This document shows positions 54,577 through 63,343 of a stretch of 64,000 bases of DNA, piece by piece. The position numbers were made by a program, and so were the translations under genes. Source of the DNA: Pseudogemmobacter lacusdianii (GTDB taxonomy: Bacteria > Pseudomonadota > Alphaproteobacteria > Rhodobacterales > Rhodobacteraceae); contig NZ_JAVDBT010000009.1 in assembly GCF_030848395.1 (NCBI RefSeq), forward strand, positions 121,767 through 185,766, in the 5' to 3' direction. Position 1 is the first letter of the stretch; every line of letters begins with the position of its first letter. The notes under the pieces are model-generated. The model ran no database searches and was not told where the DNA came from. It saw nothing but the letters and a program-made list of their open reading frames with translations.

Positions 54577-55473
54577 TCAACGCTCCCAGAAATAGACGGT
54601 GGCGGGCTCGGGCTCCCAAACACGGGCGTCTTCGATGCCCGGCAGGTTCACCAGCGCGCGATATTCGCTGCCAAAGGCGACATATTGGTCGGTCTCGGCC
54701 ATAACGGCGGGCTTGCAAGCGATCGGATCCCGCACCACGCCAAAGCCGTTCTTGGTGCCGACGACGAAGGTGTAGAAGCCGTCAAGATCGTCCAGCCCCG
54801 AGGTCAAAGCCTCGCCCAAGGATTGGCCCTCTTCCAGCTTTTGGCTGACATAAGCGGCGGCGACTTCGGTGTCGTTCTGCGTCTCAAAGGTCTTGCCCAG
54901 ACGGATCAGTTCCCGGCGCAGACCGTTGTGGTTCGAGAGCGAGCCATTGTGCACCAAGCATTGATCCGAACCGGTCGAGAACGGATGCGCGCCCATCGTG
55001 GTCACCGCCGATTCGGTCGCCATACGGGTGTGGCCAATGCCGTGGGTGCCGTGCATTTTCGACACATCGAACCGGGCCGCCACATCTTTCGGAAGACCCA
55101 CTTCCTTAAAGATTTCAATGCTGTCCCCCACGCTCATCACTTTGATGCTGGGCCGCAAAGAGGCCAGCGCCGAGCGGGCGGCTGCGATTTGATCTTCGGG
55201 CAACTCCAAGACCGCATGGGTGCTTTTCACCAGCATGGTCACCGGCTGGCCCAGCGCCTCATGCAGCGCGCCGTCAAGCCCGTCGAAATCCACCTCAGGC
55301 TGCGGCGATTGGATGGTGATCTTGCCAAGGCCATCGCGGGCCCCAGAGTAAATAGCGATACCTGCGGAATCCGGCCCCCGGTCGGTCATGGTGACCAACA
55401 TCTCGGTCAGCATCTCGCCCAGTTTCGGTTCCAGCTTCGGGTCCTTCAAAAAAAGCCCAACGATGCCACACAT
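54577..55473 (-). CDS. mgsA: N-methylglutamate synthase amidotransferase subunit MgsA
   Basis: A 298-residue class II glutamine amidotransferase. Cys2 is the N-terminal nucleophile (MCGIVGLF), and TDRGPDSAGIAIYSG, GIGHTRMATES and HNGSLSNHNGLRRELI are the other catalytic and substrate blocks. It would release methylamine or ammonia from the gamma-amide for MgsC. It is the first gene of the mgsABC-gmaS operon, whose promoter should lie in the 293-bp spacer upstream. Confidence 0.85.
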   Translation of the reverse strand: MCGIVGLFLKDPKLEPKLGEMLTEMLVTMTDRGPDSAGIAIYSGARDGLGKITIQSPQPEVDFDGLDGALHEALGQPVTMLVKSTHAVLELPEDQIAAARSALASLRPSIKVMSVGDSIEIFKEVGLPKDVAARFDVSKMHGTHGIGHTRMATESAVTTMGAHPFSTGSDQCLVHNGSLSNHNGLRRELIRLGKTFETQNDTEVAAAYVSQKLEEGQSLGEALTSGLDDLDGFYTFVVGTKNGFGVVRDPIACKPAVMAETDQYVAFGSEYRALVNLPGIEDARVWEPEPATVYFWER

Positions 55474-55766
55474 GGATTCGTCTCCCTGACGCGTTCTGGA
55501 TCAAACGCTAGCAGCTAAGATTCACTCCATCAACTCACAAGAAACTTTTTTTCCTGCACATTAAATCAGCACCTTAGTCGGGCCGCTGAACGGGTGTTTT
55601 GAGCAGCTCTGAAGGGGTTTTGACTGCTGGACACTCAGCAACCGGCCAGCGCAAAACGCCCCTTGCGGCCAGTTTGGGCCGAGGGGCGCACAGCGTTTGC
55701 GTGTCAGTTTAGACGTTAAAAGCCCAAAGTCGGCGCGACGATCCTTAGGAGGCGGAAGCCGCCCGC
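55474..55766. other. Upstream region of the mgsABC-gmaS operon
   Basis: A 293-bp spacer between mgsA and the regulator's stop codon. The part nearest mgsA is unusually A/T-rich (TTAAATCAGCACC, and AGAAACTTTTTTTCC), which fits a promoter. No inverted repeat is convincing, and no reading frame looks coding. Confidence 0.45.
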
Positions 55767-56426
55767 TTAGCCTTGCGGATAGGCGATCACCGACAGATAG
55801 CGCGCTGGCAGTTTGACCAAAACCTCGGGCCCATGCGGCGCATCTGCGTCGAAAAAGAGCGAATCCCCCGGCTTCAGCGCATAAACCTGATCGCCGTGGC
55901 GGTAATCCACCTCGCCCTCAAGCATGAACAAAAGCTCCAACCCCTCATGCTGGAAGGCCGGGAAAGTGTCGCTCTCGGTCGTCAGCGTGATCATATAGGG
56001 CTCAACCACCACGCCCGAGGAGTTCGACCCGATATGACCGAGAAGGTTATATTGGTGCCCCGCCCGCGTACCGCGCCGCTCGATCTCGATATGCTCGCCC
56101 GCCTTCACATGCTGCGCCTCGCGCCGCTCTTCATAGCTTTTGAAGAATGAGGTCACCGGCACCGAAAACGCATGGCTCAGCACCTGCAATGTCGTCAGCG
56201 AGGGCGAGGTATTGCCGTTTTCAATCTTCGACAACATGCCAATGGAAAGCCCGGTCACCGCCGCCAGATCAGCCACCGTCATGCCCTGCTGGCGGCGGAA
56301 GTTGCGCACCTCACGGCCAATGGCGGCTTCAAGATTGCGCTCTGCCACCTCGCGAACGCGGTGTGGGTCTTGAACAAAGGCGGGCTTGCCGCGCGGCAGG
56401 CTAGGCTGGTCGGAAGGGTTATCCAT
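55767..56426 (-). CDS. XRE-family regulator with C-terminal cupin domain
   Basis: A 219-residue regulator. The helix-turn-helix covers about residues 35-90 (GREVRNFRRQQGMTVADLAA, then TGLSIGMLSKIENGNTSPSL). The cupin domain covers about residues 145-215 (FQHEGLELLFMLEGEVDYRH, then LKPGDSLFFDADAPHGPEV). This class senses small ligands such as amines or amino acids. Its place between the mgd and mgs operons, on the same strand, makes it the likely regulator of both. The near-palindrome CCCTTATAGGG about 42 bases upstream could be its own operator. Confidence 0.86.
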   Translation of the reverse strand: MDNPSDQPSLPRGKPAFVQDPHRVREVAERNLEAAIGREVRNFRRQQGMTVADLAAVTGLSIGMLSKIENGNTSPSLTTLQVLSHAFSVPVTSFFKSYEERREAQHVKAGEHIEIERRGTRAGHQYNLLGHIGSNSSGVVVEPYMITLTTESDTFPAFQHEGLELLFMLEGEVDYRHGDQVYALKPGDSLFFDADAPHGPEVLVKLPARYLSVIAYPQG

Positions 56427-56618
56427 AGGGGCCTCAGCAAGGGCAACGGGGAAATGATACGGCGTCCTCCCTTATAGGGGAACAACCTTGATGAAAATGC
56501 ACCAGCCGCCGTGGCATTCTTGGCGCGACGACCATCGTTTTCGTCCCCAAAGGCCCAAGCCCGCACCTTTGGCAAAGCCTCTTGTGGCCAAAGGCGCAGG
56601 CCCCCGGCCACAAGTTGG

Positions 56619-57182
56619 TTACAACAGGGACGCCGCCGTCACCTCAAGCGCATGCAAAAGGCTTTGCGCCGAGGAACGCCCCCCATAGATCGTCAGCGCG
56701 CCGCTGGTGTGGCGGATCAGATAGCAGCCCATATGCTCAATCACCGTGCGGGTGGCGTAACCATCCGCCGCCCGCGCGAAATCGACATTGCACAGCTTCT
56801 CAACCAGCGCCGCCAGATTTGTGCCCAAGACATCGAACCGCACCCAAGCATCGGTCTGCTCGGTGATCGAGGCCGCCTCACCGAAGATCGGCTTCACCAC
56901 GGCCACGATATCCTCATGGCTGGCGAAAGGTGCCTCCACAAACCACATCTCCGGCGCGACCCAGAAGCCTGCGTAAAGCGGGCCAGCCGTGAAACGGGCC
57001 GGGCCGGGCAGCGGGATGCCCGCGGCGGCCGCGGCCGAGGCCACCTCCGCCTCGCGCCCCCGCCGACTGGCGACCGAGGCCAAGGCCACATCAAAGCGCT
57101 CTTCGATCCGGTAAGGACCGATCACGCGGGTTTGCGGGGCCGCTTGGCCCAATGCCGTCAAGGCGTGCAAGGTATCAGCCAC
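56619..57182 (-). CDS. mgdD: N-methylglutamate dehydrogenase gamma-like subunit MgdD (SoxG-type)
   Basis: A 187-residue protein related to sarcosine oxidase gamma (LEKLCNVDFARAADGYATRT, FVEAPFASHEDIV). I chose GTG 57182 because GGGGAGAGG lies six bases upstream and it overlaps mgdC by only eight bases; the open frame from TTG 57206 has no ribosome site. It is the fourth gene of the mgdABCD run and may help assemble or stabilise the complex. Confidence 0.8.
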   Translation of the reverse strand: MADTLHALTALGQAAPQTRVIGPYRIEERFDVALASVASRRGREAEVASAAAAAGIPLPGPARFTAGPLYAGFWVAPEMWFVEAPFASHEDIVAVVKPIFGEAASITEQTDAWVRFDVLGTNLAALVEKLCNVDFARAADGYATRTVIEHMGCYLIRHTSGALTIYGGRSSAQSLLHALEVTAASLL

Positions 57183-60087
57183 GGAGCCTCTCCCCTTCGG
57201 GATCAAAGAAATGCGGGGACACGATCTCGACCAAGGTCTCTTGGACCGGCTTCGCCAGCAGGTTCACCGCCCGCATCTGCGTGCCGATCTTCTGATCCCC
57301 AGCCTTAAGGTAGCCCAGCGCGATGTCGCAGCCCAAATGCGGGCTATAGACTTTCGAGGTCAGCCATCCGCCGTCATTTTCAATGACCGGCGCCGCGCCA
57401 ATTGCAAGGAAGTGGCTGCCGGCCGTCAGCTTGCCGTCCTTATGGACCGGCTTCACCCCGACCAAACGATAGCCATTGGGGTCCAGCAAAGCCTCGCGCT
57501 GGCTCAGCACCATGCCGATGGAGTCCTTCTTCTTCGACACCATCTTGCCAAGGCCCATGTTCAGCGCCGAGGACTGACCGTTCAGTTCATTGCCCGCCAC
57601 ATGGCCCTTCTCAACCCGCATGACGCCCAAAGCCTCGGTGCCGTAAACGATGGCATCGAACTCGCGCCCCGCTTCCATCAGCTTGCGCACCAAAGCATCG
57701 CCGTAGCGCGTCGGCACCGCGATCTCATAGGCCAACTCGCCCGAGAAGGAGATGCGGAACAGACGCCCACGGATGCCACCCACGGTGATCGCCCCTGCCC
57801 CCATATAGGGGAAGGCCGCATCCGAGATGTCCTGATCGACGACCTTTTCCAACAACTTCCGCGCATTCGGTCCTGCGACCGAGAATTGCGCCCAAGCCTC
57901 GGTGGTCGAGATCAGTTGCACATCCATATCCGGCCAAAGCACTTGGCGCGCATATTCCAGATTGCGGAACACCAGCACGGCATTGGCCGTGGTCGTGGTC
58001 ATCACATATTCATTCTCGCCCAGACGTGCGGTGGTGCCATCGTCATAGACCATGCCATCTTCGCGCAGCATCAGCCCGTAGCGGCATTTGCCAACCGCCA
58101 GCGAGGCGAAGTTATTGGCATAGACCTTATCCAAGAATGCAGCCGCATCGGTGCCTTGGATGTCGATCTTGCCAAGCGTGGTCACATCGCAAATGCCAAC
58201 CGACTTCCGCGTCGCCAAGACCTCACGATCCACGCTTTCGCGCCAATGCGTCTCACCGGCTTTCGGCAGCCATTGGCTGCGCAGCCACATGCCGACCTCG
58301 ACAAAGACCGCACCCTGCTCTTCGGCCCATTTGTGGCTGGGCGTCAGACGGAAGGGTTTGAACTCTTTGCCACGCGAGCGACCCGCAAGCGTCCCCATCG
58401 CCACCGGCGTATAGGGCGGCCGGTAGATCGTGGTGCCGGTCTCGGGGATGGTCTTGCCGGTCAGGCCCGCCATCACCGCAAGACCCAAGACGTTGCCGGT
58501 CTTGCCCTGATCGGTCGCCATGCCAAGCGTGGTGTAGCGCTTCAAATGCTCAACAGAGGTGAAGTTCTCTTGCTGGGCAAGCTTTACATCTTTCAGCGTC
58601 ACATCGTTTTGCTGATCGATCCAAGCCCGGCCCTTGCCGCCCGCGACATACCATTTCGGCGAGATCGCAACCGGCGCATCCTCGGCCTGCGGCAATGCAT
58701 CCGCCTTGGCCGCAATCCCCAGATCAGCCAGCGCCGCAATCGCCTGCGCTTGGCCCGTCGCCAAAGCGCCATGGGTCGAGAGCGCACCCGCCGCAGCACC
58801 CGCCGCCGTCAGCCCAACCGGCCCATCTTCCCCCGGCACGAAGGCGGCAATCGCCTCCTCCCAAACGGGGCGCGAGCGGTGGTGCGAGGTGATATTGACG
58901 TTGGGGTTCCAACCACCCGAGACACCAAGCGCGTCGCAAGCAATGGTCTCAACCTTGCCATTGCTGCGAATGGTCACCGACTTCAGCCCCAAACGGCCCG
59001 AGGTATCAATCACCTCTTCGCCCTTGCGGGCATCGATGACGCGGACCTCAAGCCCTTTGGCACGCAGATCGCTTGCCGTGCGCAAGCCATCGTCATTATT
59101 GGTGAAAACCGCAACCTTGCGGCCCACCGCCACGCCCCAACGGTTGGCATAGGCGCGCAAGGCACCCGCCAGCATCACGCCGGGACGGTCGTTGTTTTCA
59201 AAGGCGATCGGACGCTCGGTCGCCCCGCCCGCCAGCACCGCGCGGCGCGAATAGATCCGCCACAGGGTCTGCCGCACTTTGCCCTTCATCGGCACCGCCA
59301 GATGGTCCGAGACCCGCTCCACCGCGCCATAGATGCCGTGGTCAAACGCGCCGATAATCGTGGTGCGCGGCATCAGCCGCACATTCGGCATCGCGGCCAG
59401 TTCCAGCACCTGCGCCGCCGCCCAATCGGCCCCCGCCTGCCCGCCGACTTCCAGCGTCTCGGCCTTCAAACGGCCACCCATGCGAAAATCTTCATCCGCC
59501 AGAATAACTTGCGCACCTGCGCGGCCAGCAGTCAAAGCCGCCGACAGACCCGCCGGACCCGCACCGATGATCAGAAGATCGCAGTGCAAAAAGCCCTTGT
59601 CGTAAGAATCGGGGTCTTCCTGCCGCGTCAGCGCGCCCAGACCTGCGGCTTTGCGGATGATCGGCTCATAGAGCTTTTCCCAAAACGCCGCCGGCCACAT
59701 GAAGGTCTTGTAGTAAAAGCCCGCCGTCAGGAAGGTGTTCAACCGGTCATTGATCGCCAAAGCATCGAACTTCAGGCTCGGCCAAGCGTTCTGGCTCCTC
59801 GCCTCCAGCCCGTCGAAGAGTTCAGCCACCGTTGCCCGCGTGTTCGGCTCTTGCCGCGCGCCCGAGCGCAGATGGACCAAAGCATTGGGCTCTTCCGAAC
59901 CCGCCGACAAAGGCCCGCGCGGGCGGTGATATTTGAAGCTGCGGCCCATAAGGCGCACGCCATTGGCCAAGAGAGCCGAGGCCAAAGTGTCCCCCGCATG
60001 GCCTTGATAGCTTTTGCCATCAAAACGGAAGCTCAGGGTCTTGGAGCGGTCGATCTGGCCGCCAGAGATACGGTTTGATTGGCTCAT
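57175..60087 (-). CDS. mgdC: N-methylglutamate dehydrogenase alpha-like subunit MgdC (SoxA-type)
   Basis: A 970-residue protein of the sarcosine-oxidase alpha class. Residues 17-100 resemble a [2Fe-2S]-like N-terminal domain (LSFRFDGKSYQGHAGDTLASA start), but without a set of four cysteines. The FAD/NAD site GAGPAGLSAALTAGRAGAQV is at about 175-194. The C-terminal third (about 600-960) is a GcvT-like folate-binding domain, with IVYGTEALGVMRVEKGHVAG. The reaction would oxidise N-methylglutamate and pass the one-carbon unit to tetrahydrofolate. It overlaps mgdB by four bases. Confidence 0.85.
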   Translation of the reverse strand: MSQSNRISGGQIDRSKTLSFRFDGKSYQGHAGDTLASALLANGVRLMGRSFKYHRPRGPLSAGSEEPNALVHLRSGARQEPNTRATVAELFDGLEARSQNAWPSLKFDALAINDRLNTFLTAGFYYKTFMWPAAFWEKLYEPIIRKAAGLGALTRQEDPDSYDKGFLHCDLLIIGAGPAGLSAALTAGRAGAQVILADEDFRMGGRLKAETLEVGGQAGADWAAAQVLELAAMPNVRLMPRTTIIGAFDHGIYGAVERVSDHLAVPMKGKVRQTLWRIYSRRAVLAGGATERPIAFENNDRPGVMLAGALRAYANRWGVAVGRKVAVFTNNDDGLRTASDLRAKGLEVRVIDARKGEEVIDTSGRLGLKSVTIRSNGKVETIACDALGVSGGWNPNVNITSHHRSRPVWEEAIAAFVPGEDGPVGLTAAGAAAGALSTHGALATGQAQAIAALADLGIAAKADALPQAEDAPVAISPKWYVAGGKGRAWIDQQNDVTLKDVKLAQQENFTSVEHLKRYTTLGMATDQGKTGNVLGLAVMAGLTGKTIPETGTTIYRPPYTPVAMGTLAGRSRGKEFKPFRLTPSHKWAEEQGAVFVEVGMWLRSQWLPKAGETHWRESVDREVLATRKSVGICDVTTLGKIDIQGTDAAAFLDKVYANNFASLAVGKCRYGLMLREDGMVYDDGTTARLGENEYVMTTTTANAVLVFRNLEYARQVLWPDMDVQLISTTEAWAQFSVAGPNARKLLEKVVDQDISDAAFPYMGAGAITVGGIRGRLFRISFSGELAYEIAVPTRYGDALVRKLMEAGREFDAIVYGTEALGVMRVEKGHVAGNELNGQSSALNMGLGKMVSKKKDSIGMVLSQREALLDPNGYRLVGVKPVHKDGKLTAGSHFLAIGAAPVIENDGGWLTSKVYSPHLGCDIALGYLKAGDQKIGTQMRAVNLLAKPVQETLVEIVSPHFFDPEGERLRG

Positions 60088-60368
60088 TTGCTGCGCCCCA
60101 TGGCTTTGGCGACATCGCGGGCCAGTTCAACCCGGGAAATCTCATGCGTCAGGGTGTTGCGCGTCACCACCAGCCAAGAGCGGTCGCCCTGCTCGTGATA
60201 CCACAGCTCGCGATGCTCCCCGGCGGGGTTGTCGCGATGATAGAGCCACTCATGAAACTCTTCGATGCCCGCGCTCATACCGTCGGGGCGGTTCATCATC
60301 TCGGCCGCGCCCAGATAGACAAACTCTTGGCTGTCCCGCGGCCCAAGGATGGGATGGTTGATGATCAT
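60084..60368 (-). CDS. mgdB: N-methylglutamate dehydrogenase delta-like subunit MgdB (SoxD-type, no cysteines)
   Basis: A 94-residue protein of the SoxD size and fold class (EEFHEWLYHRDNPAGEHREL, then LWYHEQGDRSWLVVTRNTL and HEI). Typical sarcosine oxidase delta subunits bind zinc through an N-terminal CPxCG and further Cys/His. Here the corresponding start is INHPILGPRDS, and the whole protein has no cysteine. This supports an MgdB-type subunit rather than classic SoxD. ATGA overlap to mgdC. Confidence 0.82.
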   Translation of the reverse strand: MIINHPILGPRDSQEFVYLGAAEMMNRPDGMSAGIEEFHEWLYHRDNPAGEHRELWYHEQGDRSWLVVTRNTLTHEISRVELARDVAKAMGRSK

Positions 60369-60378
60369 CTTTTTGCCC

Positions 60379-61629
60379 TCAGTGCAGGTTCGGCTGGGCG
60401 CCTTGGCCCTTTTCGTCGATCATCTTCCCCTTCAGGAAGCGGTCGAGGCGGTAGGCCGTCGCCACTTTATGCGGCGCGTCCTTGGCCATCAGATGCGCAA
60501 AGCACCAGCCAGAGGCCGGGGTCGCCTTGAAGCCGCCGTAGCACCAGCCGCCGTTGAAATAGAGCCCGTCGACAGGGGTCTTATCGATGAAGGGAGAGCC
60601 ATCCATCGACATATCCATCACCCCGCCCCAAGTGCGCAGCAGGCGCGCGCGACCGATGGCGGGCATCAGGGCCATACCGCCCTCGGCCACATCCTCGATC
60701 ACCGGCAAATTGCCGCGTTGGGCATAGGTGTTGTAGCCGTCGATATCGCCGCCGAAGACCAGACCACCTTTGTCGGATTGGCTGACGTAGAAATGCCCGG
60801 CGCCAAAGGTGATGACACCATCGATCAACGGCTTCAGCCCTTCAGAAACAAAGGCTTGCAGAACATGGCTTTCAATCGGCAGGCGCATGCCCGCATGGGC
60901 CATCACCCGGCTGGAAGAGCCCGCAACCGCCACGCCAACCTTCTTAGCACCGATGAACCCGCGCGAGGTCTCAACCCCAAGGATCTTGCCGTTTTCAATC
61001 CGCATCCCCGTCACTTCGCAGTTCTGGATCAGATCGACGCCCCGGCTGTCAGCCCCGCGCGCATAGCCCCAAGCCACCGCATCATGCCGCACCGTGCCAC
61101 CGCGCCGCTGCGCCAGACCGCCCTTGATCGGGAAGCGCGCATCGTCAAAGTTCAGCCAAGGATACATCGCCCGGATCTGCTCACGGTCCAGCAAATCGGC
61201 ATCCGCGCCGTTCAGGATCATCGCATTGCCGCGCCGGGTGAACGCATCGCGCTGCGCATCCGAATGGATCAGGTTCAAAATCCCGCGCTGGCTGACCATG
61301 GCGTTATAGTTGAAATCCTGCTCCAGCCCTTCCCAAAGCTTCAGCGAGAATTCGTAGAACGGCTCATTGCCATCCAGAAGGTAGTTCGAGCGGATGATCG
61401 TGGTGTTGCGGCCCACGTTGCCGCCGCCGAGATAGCCCTTCTCGATCACCGCGATGCGCTTCTGGCCAAACTCCTTGGCCAGATAATAAGCCGTGGCAAG
61501 ACCATGCCCGCCGCCGCCCACGATGATATAATCATATTCAGCCTGCGGAGCAGGATCGCGCCACACGGGCTTCCACCCTTTGTGGCCGGTCAGCGCCTCG
61601 GCGATCACCCGGAAACCGGAATAGCGCAT
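60379..61629 (-). CDS. mgdA: N-methylglutamate dehydrogenase beta-like subunit MgdA (SoxB-type)
   Basis: A 416-residue flavoprotein of the sarcosine-oxidase beta class. The FAD site YDYIIVGGGGHGLATAYYLA is near residues 33-52, followed by VIEKGYLGGGNVGRNTTIIR. The His of GGTVRHDAVAWGYARGA is in the region that carries covalent FMN in SoxB. ATG 61629 gives the standard length; the frame continues to 61902 without conservation. It is the first gene of the leftward mgdABCD operon. Confidence 0.88.
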   Translation of the reverse strand: MRYSGFRVIAEALTGHKGWKPVWRDPAPQAEYDYIIVGGGGHGLATAYYLAKEFGQKRIAVIEKGYLGGGNVGRNTTIIRSNYLLDGNEPFYEFSLKLWEGLEQDFNYNAMVSQRGILNLIHSDAQRDAFTRRGNAMILNGADADLLDREQIRAMYPWLNFDDARFPIKGGLAQRRGGTVRHDAVAWGYARGADSRGVDLIQNCEVTGMRIENGKILGVETSRGFIGAKKVGVAVAGSSSRVMAHAGMRLPIESHVLQAFVSEGLKPLIDGVITFGAGHFYVSQSDKGGLVFGGDIDGYNTYAQRGNLPVIEDVAEGGMALMPAIGRARLLRTWGGVMDMSMDGSPFIDKTPVDGLYFNGGWCYGGFKATPASGWCFAHLMAKDAPHKVATAYRLDRFLKGKMIDEKGQGAQPNLH

Positions 61630-61831
61630 CTGCGCCCCCTTCTGTCTGTTCGGGCCATTTCTACTGCTGCCCCGGCGCGACAGGCGCTGGTTTTCGACAG
61701 CGGCTTGCTGATTTTCGCCATCGAGGCTTCGCGCGATGGTGCTCTGCCTTGGATGTAGACCAAAGCCGCCACAATAACGCCGGGTTGCAGCGGCAAAGCC
61801 CAAGACAACACCAGCGCGAGACGGCCCGCCC

Positions 61832-62575
61832 ATGCAGATCCCTATGAACCAGCAACAAGAATTCCACGCCCGCCTTGAGCGAATCAAGAAAAGCGCCCGC
61901 AAAGCGCCTGACCCGCAGCAAAACTACGGTCGCTCCTTGCGCAGCGCGGCCCCTATGGCGGCACCGCGCCGGGGGTCCTGGCTCAGCCGCATCCTTGGCG
62001 GGCTGTTGGGCATGGTCATCGGCGTTGTCGCGGTTCTGCCTGCCCGCTGGCTGATTGAAAGCTATCTGCCGCCAGATGCCACCGTCTCACCCGAGATGAT
62101 GATGCTGGCGACCGGCATTTTGGGCCTCGTCATCGCGCTCTTCTTGGCAATGGTGCTGCGGATCAGCTCGCTGACCGGCGCTGCCTTGCAGTTTGTCACC
62201 GTGGCGCTGGCCAGCAGCGGCTTTCACAACTTCGCCCATTACGCGCCCGAGCCGATGGCGAAGATCTTCTCGGCCGAGCAAGTGGCGGCTTGGCGCGAGG
62301 CTGAACCGGCTGGCAGTCTGGTCTTCCTCAACCACCGAATCACGTTGGCCTCCCTCCTGCCCGCCTCTGATCTCTTAGAGGCACCAGCCACCGCCGCCGC
62401 AGAGCCCGAGGTGCCCACAGCCGAACCAGCCCCGGCTGGAACGACCTCGGTCGAACCGATGGCAACCGAAACGACCGCCGCCGCCGCAACCGAAGCTGCC
62501 CCAACCGAAGCTGCCACAACCGTGCCGGAACTGCCGCAAAGGCTTAAGCTCGACAGCGAAAAGCCGCAGCCCTAA
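61832..62575 (+). CDS. Membrane protein with Ala/Thr/Pro/Glu-rich tail, function unknown
   Basis: A 247-residue protein. Residues 1-45 are polar and basic, three hydrophobic segments lie around 50-72, 85-108 and 112-130 (WLSRILGGLLGMVIGVVAVL is the first), and a tail from about residue 180 is low-complexity, with repeated TEAA and TTA units. The codon structure and position make it a real gene, but I do not recognise the family. It is divergent from mgdA with a 202-bp spacer. The first ATG is used; another is four codons later. Confidence 0.65.
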   Translation: MQIPMNQQQEFHARLERIKKSARKAPDPQQNYGRSLRSAAPMAAPRRGSWLSRILGGLLGMVIGVVAVLPARWLIESYLPPDATVSPEMMMLATGILGLVIALFLAMVLRISSLTGAALQFVTVALASSGFHNFAHYAPEPMAKIFSAEQVAAWREAEPAGSLVFLNHRITLASLLPASDLLEAPATAAAEPEVPTAEPAPAGTTSVEPMATETTAAAATEAAPTEAATTVPELPQRLKLDSEKPQP

Positions 62576-62588
62576 GGCGCGCACAAAA

Positions 62589-62623
62589 GCCGAAGCCCGC
62601 CGCAGCGACTCGCGGGCTTCGGC
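62589..62623. terminator. Hairpin after the unknown membrane protein gene
   Basis: GCCGAAGCCCGC pairs with GCGGGCTTCGGC around about eleven bases, 13 bases after the stop. There is no T-run on either side, so termination is less certain than pairing. It lies between converging transcripts. Confidence 0.6.
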
Positions 62624-62689
62624 GCAAAGCATCATGCCAAGACCCAAGGCCAAGCTTGGATGCGGCGGATCATTTTCAATGGAAGGAAA

Positions 62690-62765
62690 TGGCAGGGGCA
62701 GCAGGGCTTGAACCCGCGACCTACGGTTTTGGAGACCGTCGCTCTACCAACTGAGCTATACCCCT
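62690..62765 (-). tRNA. tRNA-Trp (CCA anticodon)
   Basis: On the minus strand the 76-nt cloverleaf starts AGGGGTATAGCTCAGTTGG and has anticodon stem ACGGT/ACCGT around CTCCAAA, anticodon CCA. The T-arm contains GGTTCAAGCC. The acceptor stem AGGGGTA pairs with TGCCCCT, then discriminator G and a genome-encoded CCA. It is the usual neighbour of tuf and secE-nusG in proteobacteria; here tuf lies 1.17 kb upstream, and the next gene downstream is not secE. Confidence 0.97.
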
Positions 62766-62925
62766 ACGTTGGGGCCCCGTTTAGGTTTTTGCACCAACCC
62801 CGTCAAGACGTTATCATGCAAAGATGCGCATTCGGCAGCGCCTTCTTAGCCCCCGCGCGCCGAAGCCCCGCCTGGGCCTCCGGCCAAAGCCGCCGCCTTG
62901 CCCAAAGATGGCAATGGCGGCGTTT

Positions 62926-63165
62926 TCACCTATAGGGGTTCAGGATCGCATAGATCTGCGCTGGGATGTCGAAACCATCACCGCTGTGCAGCGCATTGGA
63001 CAGCGCCCCCACCTGTGCGGGCGTCAGATTGCTCAGATCGGCATTGGGCGCATAGGTCCGAATCTCAGCCTGCTCGACAGCGCTCAGCCCCGGCGCGGTT
63101 GGCGCACAGGCGCCAAGCCCGCAAACCAGCATCAGACAAACGGAAAGACGAAAGCTTGGCAGCAT
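62926..63165 (-). CDS. Exported microprotein with YAPNADL domain (lipoprotein type), paralog 1
   Basis: A 79-residue protein. MLPSFRLSVCLMLVCGLGAC is a signal peptide with a probable lipobox (GLGAC). The mature part has EIRTYAPNADLSNLTPAQVG and ends SGDGFDIPAQIYAILNPYR. It shares this pattern with the next gene to the right on the same strand: YAPNADL, N-x-T-x-AQ, SGDG and AQIY-ILN. I do not recognise the family. The longer frame to 63249 has no better start. Confidence 0.75.
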   Translation of the reverse strand: MLPSFRLSVCLMLVCGLGACAPTAPGLSAVEQAEIRTYAPNADLSNLTPAQVGALSNALHSGDGFDIPAQIYAILNPYR

Positions 63166-63273
63166 AATCAAAGGCCTCTGGCGCAAAGAGATTCGGCGCC
63201 AAACCTTGCAGAGCGCCGCTGCCGCCACCCTAGCCCGCCGCCCCTTCATTGCAAGCCAAGGCCGAAATGTTTT

Positions 63274-63303
63274 GCGCCCGCCCCTGATCTCAGGGACGGG
63301 CGC
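63274..63303. terminator. Strong hairpin between the two microprotein genes
   Basis: GCGCCCG-CCCCTGA pairs with TCAGGGA-CGGGCGC around two bases, with one mismatch. It lies 41 bases past the stop of the second microprotein gene and would end its transcript, though the T-run is lacking. Confidence 0.65.
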
Positions 63304-63343
63304 TCAGTCTTGGGGAGGTTGGCCGCCAGAGCGGCCCAGAGGA

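Noticed and set aside
57211..60078. 955-codon open frame on the plus strand
   Set aside because: It is wholly antisense to mgdC, which has clear FAD and GcvT-like motifs. Its product is Arg/His-rich with no domain, as expected from high-GC shadow frames.
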